DNA of 42,742 bases, taken from an uncultured Flavobacteriales bacterium (GTDB lineage: Bacteria; Bacteroidota; Bacteroidia; Flavobacteriales_G; Salibacteraceae). The stretch is taken from assembly GCA_913062955.1 (NCBI GenBank), contig CAJXZP010000031.1, forward strand, positions 1 to 42,742, written 5' to 3'. This document shows positions 1 through 8,596 of this stretch, one piece after another. How positions within the stretch are numbered: the first letter of the stretch is position 1; each line of letters opens with the position of its first letter. The position numbers and the translations under genes are program-made. The notes under the pieces are model-generated. The model was not told the origin of the DNA, ran no database searches, and saw only the letters and a program-made list of their open reading frames with translations.

Positions 1-1
1 C

Positions 2-154
2 TTAGCTGGAGCACAAGTATATAATCAAGATTTAGGAGAAGTTTCAGGTACATTAACACAAGCGATACGACTACCAGGATTGACTACTGGATTATATTTT
101 GTACAACTTGCTGGCGAACGTCAAACGACTACGTATAAATTAATTATTCAATAG
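2..154 (+). CDS. C-terminal end of a T9SS-sorted secreted protein (partial)
   Basis: The window opens inside a gene. The second reading frame encodes about 50 residues ending in GLYFVQLAGERQTTTYKLII-Q and a TAG stop at 152-154. The pattern of a GLY(F/I)V core, a polar turn and a final short beta strand is that of the Bacteroidota type IX secretion C-terminal sorting domain, which directs proteins across the outer membrane and is then cleaved. The catalytic or structural part lies outside the window, so function is unknown. A strong hairpin terminator follows directly. A diverged copy of this same segment lies at about 339-584. Confidence 0.75.
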   Translation, partial: LAGAQVYNQDLGEVSGTLTQAIRLPGLTTGLYFVQLAGERQTTTYKLIIQ

Positions 155-173
155 TATACTTTCAGATGTATTA

Positions 174-212
174 ACAGCCTAAGATTTTAATAGTCTTAGG
201 CTGTTTTGCTTT
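174..212 (+). terminator. Rho-independent terminator of the T9SS gene
   Basis: An 11-bp perfect stem (ACAGCCTAAGA with TCTTAGGCTGT) with a 9-nt loop, followed by TTTTGCTTTT, lies 20 bp after the stop codon. A decayed copy of this hairpin occurs at about 566-606. Confidence 0.85.
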
Positions 213-336
213 TACCCCCTCACGCTCCACCTATTGCCTCCTACCCATACAACAGTAACTTAAGGACCATCGGTACATTTGTGTAAAATTGGTTCCTTAG
301 AGTCAGTACGTGTATGGCCCAATCCAAACAGGGAAT

Positions 337-584
337 AATTTTCCATTCAAGTCGTTTCTAATCCTCCCGAAACGCCTACTTTAAGTCGTATCAACTTAGC
401 TGGGGAACGCATATATAATCAAGATTTACGAGAAGTATCAGGCACGGTAAGACAAGCGATACGACTACCAGAATTGACGATTGGATTATATTTTGCAGCA
501 CTTACTGGCGAACGTCAAACAACTACGTACACGATAATTATTCATTCGTATACGATCAGATGTACCAACAGTCCAAGATTTTAA
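337..584 (+). pseudogene. Decayed second copy of a T9SS sorting domain
   Basis: After an in-frame TAA at about 334-336, an open stretch reads like a complete sorting domain: FSIQVVSNPPETPTLSRINL, then AGERIYNQDLREVSG, and GLYFAALTGERQTTTYTIII. From base 395 it aligns with bases 1-210, with many substitutions but almost no indels, and the similarity runs on through the terminator. The original stop codon is lost and the frame runs to TAA at 582-584. There is no start codon or upstream gene body, so this is a remnant of a paralogue or of a tandem duplication rather than a working gene. Confidence 0.7.
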
Positions 585-606
585 TCGTCTTAGGCGGTTA
601 TGTTTT
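566..606. terminator. Decayed hairpin between converging genes
   Basis: CCAAGA and TCTTAGG arms with a T-rich right flank correspond to the terminator at 174-212, but the outer stem bases are mismatched. It also sits just past the end of the minus-strand regulator gene and may serve it. Confidence 0.35.
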
Positions 607-2393
607 TAGCCTTTTGCACCAAAATCATTTAAAAATTGAAACAAAGGTGTTCCGGGTGCTAGGTTCATCTTTTTACTTAATCGGTTCTTCGCAATTTTCA
701 CGGAGTTTGGGGTTATGTTTCTAATGATGGCAATTTCTTTTAAAGAAAGATTCAAAGCGATCAACCCACATAATTTCACATCATTTGGGGTTAAATTAGG
801 ATAAGCCTGTTTTAGCTTCTCAAAAAACTCCTTACTTAATTCCGCCACATATTTTTCCATTTCGAGTAAACTCCCATCCATTTGGATTTCATTATTTATG
901 AACACTTTTACATCCGATAAGGACTTGGTGCTCACCCCCTCCATCTCGGATACTTTTTGAATGATTTCTTTTGCAAACTCACTTTTTCGTTGCAGCCCCA
1001 ATGCAGATTGCGTTAATCGCTGTGTTTTAAACTCGTTAGATGCCTCCAACATTTTCTTGGACAATACATCCAACTCGGTTTTTTTCTTTTGCTCACTATT
1101 GAATTTGTATAAAATAAATAGAATCACCAAAATTCCACTAACCCCAAAAGATCCCACTAAAACTAATTTGATTCGAGCCAATTTTTCTTCTGTTTCAAAT
1201 ACCTTAATTTTTTCCAAACTGGTGCTCAATTTTAGCCGTTCAAATAAGAGTTCATTTTGAATGGAGTTCACTTTAATATTAGATAGCATTTTTGCATTCT
1301 TCCGAGAAACATCCTTTCCATATAAAGAATCATTTAATTGAAGTAAGAGATCCGCATATTTCAACGATTGCCGTGGTTCATGGGTTTTTTCAAATATTTG
1401 CATGTACGCTTCATAAATATCCACTCGATTCTCGCCTACCACTACCGAAGGAGGCATACTCAAATTTACCTGCAAGGCAGAGTCTAAAAAGCGTTGACTC
1501 TTTTTGAATTGAAGAGTCTCAAAGTATAGGTTCCCAAAATCAAAATAGGCATTGGCTAAAGATTTTGTATACCCATATTTTTTAGTCCGCTTAATATTCA
1601 ATTTAAGAAGTCTTTCTATTTCCTGCTTTTCCTTAATGGGCAAACATTTGGCTAAATTCCCGCCAACCACGCCCACCATAACACTGTCTATAGTACTGGT
1701 CCCTTTCGAAAATTGTAACAGTGAATTTTCAAAATATACTTCCGCAGAATCGTAATTTTCCTCTTCGAATAAAACCAAGCCCAAATCGTTATTCGCACTG
1801 GCTTCACGTTTCCGCTGACTCAACTCCCGAGTCCGGAATAACGACTTAATATAAAACACTTTAGCCGAGTCATATTGCCCCAATTGCAAATACATTTTCC
1901 CAATGGCATTATTGGAATTTACATACCTCAACTGATGCTTGGCCAGATGGGTCTTCTTCAAATGCAATTTCCTGTATTTTATGGCTTCCTGATAGGCTCC
2001 CAAATTTTGAAAACCTACCGAAACATAAAGCAAGGCATTGGCTAAATTTCTTTTTGCTTTTAATTCCCCCTGTTTAATCCGTTCTACAATGGCCAAAGCC
2101 GAAGTAATCCCCTTTATCTCCTCGCCATTTTTTATATCAAAGTTTGCTCGTTTCAATAAAAACGAGACTTCCCAATCATTCAATCCATTCTTCACCGAAA
2201 AAGCAATGGCTTCCTTGGCGAAAACTTCATTTAAGGAGTCGGAATACAACCTTGTTTTCAACATTTTTGCCAAAATAGTATCGGGCTGACTCGTATTCCA
2301 CAACTCTGTAACGAGACCTTCCCCGTATTCCTGAGCTACTAAATTGACGGTCCAAGACAATCCTAAAATAACGAGTAAAATTTTAAATTTCAT
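606..2393 (-). CDS. TPR-repeat membrane regulator with LuxR-type HTH
   Basis: The 595-residue protein starts best at the ATG at 2393, which gives a signal-like N-terminus (MKFKILLVILGLSWTVNLVAQ); the open frame extends 24 codons further up but those residues are not signal-like. The N-terminal two thirds are degenerate TPR helices (for example GKMYLQLGQYDSAKVFYIKS and LGLVLFEEENYDSAEVYFEN). One membrane segment lies at about 409-431, followed by a charged coiled coil and a C-terminal LuxR/GerE-like helix-turn-helix at about 534-577 (LTPNDVKLCGLIALNLSLKE). This architecture, external TPR sensor to cytoplasmic DNA-binding domain, is widespread in Bacteroidota. Target genes are unknown; the neighbours give no clear hint. 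Confidence 0.85.
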   Translation of the reverse strand: MKFKILLVILGLSWTVNLVAQEYGEGLVTELWNTSQPDTILAKMLKTRLYSDSLNEVFAKEAIAFSVKNGLNDWEVSFLLKRANFDIKNGEEIKGITSALAIVERIKQGELKAKRNLANALLYVSVGFQNLGAYQEAIKYRKLHLKKTHLAKHQLRYVNSNNAIGKMYLQLGQYDSAKVFYIKSLFRTRELSQRKREASANNDLGLVLFEEENYDSAEVYFENSLLQFSKGTSTIDSVMVGVVGGNLAKCLPIKEKQEIERLLKLNIKRTKKYGYTKSLANAYFDFGNLYFETLQFKKSQRFLDSALQVNLSMPPSVVVGENRVDIYEAYMQIFEKTHEPRQSLKYADLLLQLNDSLYGKDVSRKNAKMLSNIKVNSIQNELLFERLKLSTSLEKIKVFETEEKLARIKLVLVGSFGVSGILVILFILYKFNSEQKKKTELDVLSKKMLEASNEFKTQRLTQSALGLQRKSEFAKEIIQKVSEMEGVSTKSLSDVKVFINNEIQMDGSLLEMEKYVAELSKEFFEKLKQAYPNLTPNDVKLCGLIALNLSLKEIAIIRNITPNSVKIAKNRLSKKMNLAPGTPLFQFLNDFGAKG

Positions 2394-2530
2394 ACTTTTC
2401 AAGTATCCAATAAATAGGCATCGAAAATAAGTCATTTTAAAAAAACATTTAGGAATCTCACCCATTCAAATAAGGATAATAGTTGGAATCCCATTCCTAG
2501 GAATATCTTCTACCCATTGGAACTAAAAGA

Positions 2531-2566
2531 CTAGGACATCAAGGGTATGAATACCCCGTCCTTAGA
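2531..2566 (-). terminator. Hairpin at the end of the peptidase gene
   Basis: A perfect GGGTAT-GA-ATACCC hairpin (2543-2556) is nested inside outer arms AGGAC and GTCCT and overlaps the stop codon of the M1 peptidase gene. It lacks a clear U tract, so termination is only likely. Confidence 0.45.
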
Positions 2567-4277
2567 ACTGCTTTTTTGGGGTCACTTTATAAAACGTATA
2601 GGCATCATCAAACTGTACACTAGAGAAACTATTGTGACTCAAAATTCCATTTTTATATTTCTGAAGTTCCGTTGTTGGAGTTACGGTTACCTTATCTCCA
2701 TTAATCACCAGATTTAGCTTGAGTTTATTAAATCCGGGAGTTACATTTACCCATTTGTAATAAAACGCGCCTTCTAAGGTGATCATGTATTCCAATTCAG
2801 GGGCAAAGTTATTTCTTAAATATTGGTCAAAGAACCAGGAGTAATCGTCCCCTGTTTTCTGATTCACCCACATTTCAAAATCGTTGGATGAAACCACTTT
2901 ATACTTGGCCGACTGGTAAAAAGATTTAATAATATCGAAAAACAAAGAATCGTTCTCTAATTGTCCCCGAAGGGTATGTAATACCCAAGAACCCTTCCCA
3001 TATACATCTGCATTTTTATGAGAGTCAAACCATCGTTTACCCACCACTCCAATCACAGGATATTTGTTTCCAATCATTATCCGTTGCCAGTACATTTCAT
3101 TTAAATAAGCTTTTTCACCTTCCGTTTTTTCCAAATAAAGTGCTTCCGAATATGTAGCAAAACCTTCCTGAATCCACACATCCGATAAGTCGAAAGCCGT
3201 GACACTATTCCCCCACCATTCGTGGGCAATTTCATGGAGAATAATATAATCTGTCGTCTGGTTAACATCATTCTCATACCCATTTCCATAAGCAATAGCT
3301 GTTTGATGCTCCATACCTGCATAAGGCGACTCAATCAACTTAAATCCATCTCGGTACCAAGGATATTCACCGTACAACTCTTCATACACATTTAAAATGC
3401 TTTCTACTTGATCAAAATGACTTTTAGCCCGGTAAACATTTTTAGACAAAACGTAGTAATCTAGTTTCATTAATTTTCCGTTAAGCCCATCATACTCCTC
3501 TGCGAAATGTTTGAAATCCCCTACATAAATAGTTACGTTGTAGGTATTTATTGGATAAGACACAAACCAATCAAACGTTTTCCAATCTCCTTCTACTTTA
3601 CTTCCTTCCAACTGTCCATTACCTACGGCAACCATGTCTTTAGGTACCGTATAATGCAATCGCATACTGTCCGGTTCTTCGGAGGTATGATCTTTTAGAG
3701 GCCACCATAAACTGGCTCCCTCCGACTCACAGGCAACACCTAACCACGGATTTTTTTCGGTATCTTTTTTCCAAACAAACCCACCATTCCATGGGGGACT
3801 TTTCGCTTCTACCGGTGAACCAAAGTATGTTATTTCTAGGGTCATCGCCTCTCCTTTTTTATAATGCCTATTAATAAAAATGGCCCGTTCCTTTCGAGAA
3901 TAATCCAATTCCGTATTGGTTTCTAAATCCATCAAACTAGCAATACTCATATTAGGATGTAAATCCAATTGAAACACGTCAAAATCCGAAAGTGCATCCC
4001 CGTAAATACCTACTTTACCTTCCAGAGTTTGTGTTTCCGGAATTGCCTTTATTGAAAGGTCATAATAATGCACCTTGAAACAATCTCTAAAGGGGGTCAT
4101 TTCACCGAGTAAATTAATCTCCTCCGAAAATTCTGGAATTTCACCAGGTTTCTTCGGATTATGCACTTCATAATAAATCCCAAATAATTTACAAGACGCC
4201 ATCATTAAAGGCATCATCATAAATAGAAGAACAAACCTAAAACAGGTTTGGGTCGAAAAAGAATTCTTGTTTCTCAT
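2562..4277 (-). CDS. M1-family metallo-aminopeptidase, lipoprotein
   Basis: The 571-residue protein carries an N-terminal hydrophobic segment ending in a lipobox (MMASC, lipidated Cys29), so it is anchored in a membrane. The M1 signature is complete: exopeptidase-type motif YAGMEHQ at 319-325 (equivalent to GAMEN), HEIAH at 348-352 as zinc ligands and general base, and the third zinc ligand Glu371 in WIQEGFATYSEAL, exactly 19 residues after the second His. The N-terminal beta domain (about 60-260) and a short helical C-terminus also fit. It is shorter than typical 850-residue PepN-type enzymes, as in the compact bacterial M1 group. It probably trims peptides in the periplasm or at the cell surface. 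Confidence 0.92.
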   Translation of the reverse strand: MRNKNSFSTQTCFRFVLLFMMMPLMMASCKLFGIYYEVHNPKKPGEIPEFSEEINLLGEMTPFRDCFKVHYYDLSIKAIPETQTLEGKVGIYGDALSDFDVFQLDLHPNMSIASLMDLETNTELDYSRKERAIFINRHYKKGEAMTLEITYFGSPVEAKSPPWNGGFVWKKDTEKNPWLGVACESEGASLWWPLKDHTSEEPDSMRLHYTVPKDMVAVGNGQLEGSKVEGDWKTFDWFVSYPINTYNVTIYVGDFKHFAEEYDGLNGKLMKLDYYVLSKNVYRAKSHFDQVESILNVYEELYGEYPWYRDGFKLIESPYAGMEHQTAIAYGNGYENDVNQTTDYIILHEIAHEWWGNSVTAFDLSDVWIQEGFATYSEALYLEKTEGEKAYLNEMYWQRIMIGNKYPVIGVVGKRWFDSHKNADVYGKGSWVLHTLRGQLENDSLFFDIIKSFYQSAKYKVVSSNDFEMWVNQKTGDDYSWFFDQYLRNNFAPELEYMITLEGAFYYKWVNVTPGFNKLKLNLVINGDKVTVTPTTELQKYKNGILSHNSFSSVQFDDAYTFYKVTPKKQF

Positions 4278-4399
4278 GGATTTGTAAAAAACGATTCGGA
4301 TATCATCACTTTAAGTAAAAAAATGAAATACATCCTTCAAACTTGCGGCAATAATAACCAATAAATCCCACTAGAACACCCAAAATTCCATCTACAAAA

Positions 4400-4432
4400 A
4401 ACGGCCAGATTTTGATCTAGCCGTTCCTAATA
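4400..4432 (-). terminator. Terminator of the large T9SS gene
   Basis: On the minus strand, AACGGCTAGA and TCTGGCCGTT form a 10-bp stem with one mismatch, followed by TTTTTTG. It lies about 30-60 bp after the T9SS gene stop. Confidence 0.75.
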
Positions 4433-4457
4433 ATTCAATCTAAAATGGAGTCCATAA

Positions 4458-7400
4458 TTAGTGCATTACCATCTTTTCAATCCCCACATTCACGCCATCT
4501 CCTACTTTGATAAAGTAGGTTCCCTTCGCCCATTTGGAAGTGTTTATGGAAATGGTTTCTTGGTCTGAAACAGGCGCTACTTCACGCGTAAAAACCTGTT
4601 TTCCAGATACATCTCTTATTACAATTTTCACTCCATTTGTTGGCCAATTAGTCAGTTCAATATGGACTTCATCATGAACTGGATTGGGGTAGATGTTCAG
4701 GTTTTGAGATAAGTCCACGTTCGTCATTGAATTCGGTTCCGCTCCTTTCACATTTAAATCAAATCCAGATGCTCTAAACCATACCCCTTGATTGGAAATA
4801 GAATCGCAAAAGGTATCTATACACCCATTATCATCATCAATAGTTACACATAAATTAAACGGCCCGTTAGTGGTATAGCTATGGGTAGGGAATTGCAAAT
4901 TGGACGAGCTGCCATCGCCAAAGTTCCAGGAGTACGTTAAATTACTTCCAATGGAACTATTGATCACATTTACGGAGCTGTTTACCGAATCATAATAAAC
5001 AGAAAAACCTGCTTGACAAGCTAAAGGAGATCCTACTCCGGTTATACTAAGGGTATCCAAAAAGAAACTCACGCAACTTGTATGGGCAATGGAGTCATTG
5101 ATGGTTAAAACCACGACAAAATTTCCATTGGTTTGATACACATGATCAGGATTTGCAAGGGTTGATGTGGTTCCATCACCAAAGGACCAGTGAAGCTGTG
5201 TATAGGTTCCTAAAGAAAGATCTGTAAACCCCATATTTCCGGCTCCATTGTTTGTATAGGAATAAACCGCTTGGTTCGCACATATATTAACTTGATAACA
5301 ACCAGAAGTATCGGCACAAATGCCATTACTCATAGCAACTTTATAAACACCAGTAATAATTGGAACAAACTCTTGCAAGGTGGCTCCAGCGACAATCATA
5401 TTTGAATTACAGTCTATCCATTGGTAAGATAGTCCTGATTCTTGAGCTCGTAAGGTATCTGAAGTTTGCACAACAGAAGAATCAATGGTACTTAAGATTA
5501 AGTCCAAAGTAATAATGCTATCACACCCTACACTGTTTAGTAAGGTGTGCACTGCGTTGGGATTGCTGGAATAATACGTTATTCCATTTATCCAGGTAAA
5601 GGTATCGCATGCGGTAATTACATCGGTGAAACTAGTAGGACTGGTAATGGTTAAATCCAAGGTGATTATGCTATCACAACCGTTATTATTTTGAAGCGTA
5701 TCGCTAATGGAATTTACACTGGAGAAATACGTTATTCCATTTATCCATGTTAGACTGTCACAAGCAGTAATTACATCGGATCGATAACTGGTATTGAAAA
5801 TGGTTAAGTGGAGGTTTATTACACTGTCACATCCCACATTATTGGTTAAAGTATACGTTGGGACATTTGTACTGGAAGTATACATAACTCCATTCCAACT
5901 TAAGGAATCACATGCAGTTATTGGTATTACTGTTACGGGTGAATTTAAGAGGGTAAGATTAAGAGTAATCACACTATCGCATCCGGCAGAATTTGGCATC
6001 ACAAATTCATCTCCAAAACTCGAGAGTAAATAGGTCTGTCCATTTAACCAGGAATAGGGTCCACAGCTGACTACGGTATCGATTGAAATGCTATTGTAAC
6101 ATACCTCAGTAGCCCCTACTTCTCTAATTCCAAGAACATACGCATTTTGGGCATCCGTACTATCTAATGGATTCCCCCTATTAATAGCCACCGATCCAGG
6201 CCCAGGCATTAAAGTAGGTATACCTCTACCATTATTAATAAGGGGACCTAGGTTCAAGCTGTTAGCGTTCACATTTACTTGATCGGTACTCACGGTATCT
6301 GTTCTTGAAATATCTGAATAAATATTATAGCCAGATTGAATTGCAAGAAGTGCAGTAGGGACATTACCACCAAGGTTATTACTAAAAATGTTACTCACAT
6401 TATAAAAGATTATAGAACTGGAGTGAAAATTAACTCCCCCCATCCTTTGCGCTGAATTAGCTACAAAGGACGAGTTCCTTAACTTAATAACGTTACCAGT
6501 GCCATTGTTACTTTCGCAATGAACTGCTCCTCCATATCCATAATTTCCATACACATGGTTTTGATAAAACGTAGATCCAATAATTTCAAGTCTCACGGTA
6601 AGCCATCCAGTACAAAACAAACCACCTCCTCCATCTATTGACGTATTATTATTGAATGTGCAATAACTAATATATGTTTTGGCAATGTCTTGGCCAAAAA
6701 CATGGACCCCACCACCACGCCTTGCGGACGAATTATGATCAATAATGGTACTGGAAATATTTACGATGGTTCGATAGCCATACACTCGCAATCCACCTCC
6801 CCAACCGATAGAACTTGTACAATTATTATGGGAAATAACCGATTTATTTATGTTTACATCAACGGTATTAACTCCATCAATCTTCATGGCTCCCCCTCCA
6901 CCTGGAGCATTATTATGAATAAGTTTCACCTTATTCAATTGGACAAATATACTATCCGAAGAGAAAAAAATGCCTCCGCCTTCACTGCCAGCCCAATTGT
7001 TTGTAAACAAACTATTAGTTACAACCAAAGCACTATTAATTCCTGCATTTTCTAAGGATACCGCACCACCACACCTAGCTGTGCTATTATCTCTAAACAC
7101 GGAGTTTCTAATAATAAGGGAATCCACTGCTAAAGCCAAAATGGCTCCGCCTGAAGTATTCCAAAGAGGGAAAGTATGGTATTGATATGCCCAACCGTTT
7201 ACCAAAACCAAAGAATCCAATTCTACCTTAGTGCAATTGGATATTTCAAATATCCTAACACTACCACCTCCTGAAATAAATAACGTATCTGTGGTATTAT
7301 ATAAACCATTAATCTTTACCGATTTACTGAACTCCAATGCAGAATTCAAAACGATACTATCACTTCCATTTGCAATTAAGTTAGGGTTAAACCTAATGGT

Positions 7401-7556
7401 ATCTCCAATAAGAGCTGAATCTACTGCCGCTCGGAATGAACCATAGCCTGCGTTACTAATACTATCTACCTGCCAAACAGAGGCTTTTACAATTAGAGTA
7501 TTCAAAAAGAATAATGGTAACAGGCAAAACAATCGAACTTTCGAAAGAAACATCAT
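4458..7556 (-). CDS. Large secreted beta-helix/PKD protein with T9SS sorting domain
   Basis: The 1032-residue protein begins best at the paired ATGs at 7556/7553, giving MMFLSKVRLFCLLPLFFLNT as a signal peptide; the upstream extension would need a TTG start. It has a right-handed beta-helix of about 400 residues with repeated GGAI/GGGI turns (GSEGGGIFFSS, GGGGAMKIDG, GGGLRVYG). Four repeats of about 45 residues follow, each built around ACDSLTWING and GCDSIITLDLT, then PKD-like domains with the WSFGDGTTS and WNFGDGSSS motifs. The C-terminus (NIYPNPVHDEVHIEL to EKMVMH) is a type A sorting domain. It is likely a surface adhesin or polysaccharide-binding protein; no catalytic residues were recognised. 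Confidence 0.9.
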   Translation of the reverse strand: MMFLSKVRLFCLLPLFFLNTLIVKASVWQVDSISNAGYGSFRAAVDSALIGDTIRFNPNLIANGSDSIVLNSALEFSKSVKINGLYNTTDTLFISGGGSVRIFEISNCTKVELDSLVLVNGWAYQYHTFPLWNTSGGAILALAVDSLIIRNSVFRDNSTARCGGAVSLENAGINSALVVTNSLFTNNWAGSEGGGIFFSSDSIFVQLNKVKLIHNNAPGGGGAMKIDGVNTVDVNINKSVISHNNCTSSIGWGGGLRVYGYRTIVNISSTIIDHNSSARRGGGVHVFGQDIAKTYISYCTFNNNTSIDGGGGLFCTGWLTVRLEIIGSTFYQNHVYGNYGYGGAVHCESNNGTGNVIKLRNSSFVANSAQRMGGVNFHSSSIIFYNVSNIFSNNLGGNVPTALLAIQSGYNIYSDISRTDTVSTDQVNVNANSLNLGPLINNGRGIPTLMPGPGSVAINRGNPLDSTDAQNAYVLGIREVGATEVCYNSISIDTVVSCGPYSWLNGQTYLLSSFGDEFVMPNSAGCDSVITLNLTLLNSPVTVIPITACDSLSWNGVMYTSSTNVPTYTLTNNVGCDSVINLHLTIFNTSYRSDVITACDSLTWINGITYFSSVNSISDTLQNNNGCDSIITLDLTITSPTSFTDVITACDTFTWINGITYYSSNPNAVHTLLNSVGCDSIITLDLILSTIDSSVVQTSDTLRAQESGLSYQWIDCNSNMIVAGATLQEFVPIITGVYKVAMSNGICADTSGCYQVNICANQAVYSYTNNGAGNMGFTDLSLGTYTQLHWSFGDGTTSTLANPDHVYQTNGNFVVVLTINDSIAHTSCVSFFLDTLSITGVGSPLACQAGFSVYYDSVNSSVNVINSSIGSNLTYSWNFGDGSSSNLQFPTHSYTTNGPFNLCVTIDDDNGCIDTFCDSISNQGVWFRASGFDLNVKGAEPNSMTNVDLSQNLNIYPNPVHDEVHIELTNWPTNGVKIVIRDVSGKQVFTREVAPVSDQETISINTSKWAKGTYFIKVGDGVNVGIEKMVMH

Positions 7557-7630
7557 AGAATTATGGAGTTTAAGGTTTCCTACTACAGACGTTTTTCCAT
7601 CCAAAAAGTTTCCCCGTCATTTCCGAATAC

Positions 7631-7921
7631 TTAATCTTTTTTGGTTGGAAGTTTCGACAGGAACCGTTTAAAAAAGGACTTCATTATTTTCAAATCCTTT
7701 TTAACGGAGTCCTTTTCAAATTGGCTGACTTTATTCTTTTCCTTAGCCCAGGATGCTTTTAGGATATTTAAGTCGGATTGAATCGATTTTTTTTCGAATG
7801 GACTTATTTTACCTTTTAATTCATTTATGAGTTTGGAGATTTGAACATTTATTTTGGCTCCTTTCGCAGAGTTTCCCCAAATTTCTTTTAGTTCTTGCCA
7901 CGATGGTTCTTCTTGCATCAT
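7631..7921 (-). CDS. Small helical protein coupled to the ECF sigma factor
   Basis: This 96-residue, highly charged protein has no membrane segment and is predicted helical (repeats such as SPFEKKSIQSDLNILKASW and SQFEKDSVKKDLKIMKSFF are clearly related to each other). Its ATG overlaps the sigma factor stop as ATGA (7918-7921), implying translational coupling. Position suggests a partner or regulator of the sigma factor, but it lacks the ZAS zinc motif and the transmembrane helix usual for anti-sigma factors. The open frame runs further upstream only with a TTG start. Function is unknown. Confidence 0.7.
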   Translation of the reverse strand: MMQEEPSWQELKEIWGNSAKGAKINVQISKLINELKGKISPFEKKSIQSDLNILKASWAKEKNKVSQFEKDSVKKDLKIMKSFFKRFLSKLPTKKD

Positions 7922-8427
7922 TTTAATTTTGGTGTTATACAATCCAATAATTTTTTACGAATTCTTTTCATTTTAACTGCAATATGGTTTTCGGTCAATT
8001 GGGTGATTTCAGCGATTTCCTTATAGGCTAATCCTTCCAAGTTAAGCACTATTATTTTTTGTTCATTATCCTCTAAACAAGAAATGCAATCGTACAGAGC
8101 TTTATACTTTTCTTGTTCCCTATCATTTTCAAGGGATTCGGTAGGTTCAAACGATAAAGATTCCAAACTAACCGTATTATTATTTCCCGATTTTGATTGT
8201 TGTTTTTTTCGGATACATACATTTAAGGCAATTTTATACACCCAAGTATTCCGACTTGAGTTTCCCTTAAAGCTAGCGAGTGATTTCCAAATTTGAATCA
8301 CCACCTCTTGAAACAGGTCTTCTGGTTCTATGGGCGATACGGCATATATTCTACAAATCCTGTAAATACTATGCTTATGCTCCTCCAAAACTGTTTTTAA
8401 AACTAATTCTTCTTCTTTTTTTTGCAT
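7918..8427 (-). CDS. ECF-type RNA polymerase sigma factor
   Basis: The 169-residue protein has sigma-70 region 2 at about 13-80 (DLFQEVVIQIWKSL, then SRNTWVYKIALNVCI) and region 4 at about 105-160 (LEDNEQKIIVLNLEGLAYKE, ENHIAVKMKRIRKKL with the recognition helix). The length and absence of region 3 are those of extracytoplasmic function sigma factors. It heads a two-gene unit with the small helical protein. The 170-bp AT-rich region upstream holds the presumed promoter. The regulon is unknown. Confidence 0.92.
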   Translation of the reverse strand: MQKKEEELVLKTVLEEHKHSIYRICRIYAVSPIEPEDLFQEVVIQIWKSLASFKGNSSRNTWVYKIALNVCIRKKQQSKSGNNNTVSLESLSFEPTESLENDREQEKYKALYDCISCLEDNEQKIIVLNLEGLAYKEIAEITQLTENHIAVKMKRIRKKLLDCITPKLK

Positions 8428-8596
8428 TACTCTGATCTATCCTCTACTCCTATTAGTGACACCAACATTAAAAATATGACACGAAAACATCTTTATATTT
8501 CAAATCATTAAATTATAGTGAACATCCCTAGGATTCGTACCGCAACATCACAAGAGAATTCGATGAGAAATTTAAACTGCGAAAACACAGATCGCA

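Noticed and set aside
5794-7446. Plus-strand frames opposite the large T9SS gene
   Set aside because: They mirror the repetitive coding sequence on the minus strand and have no domain, start signal or sensible composition.
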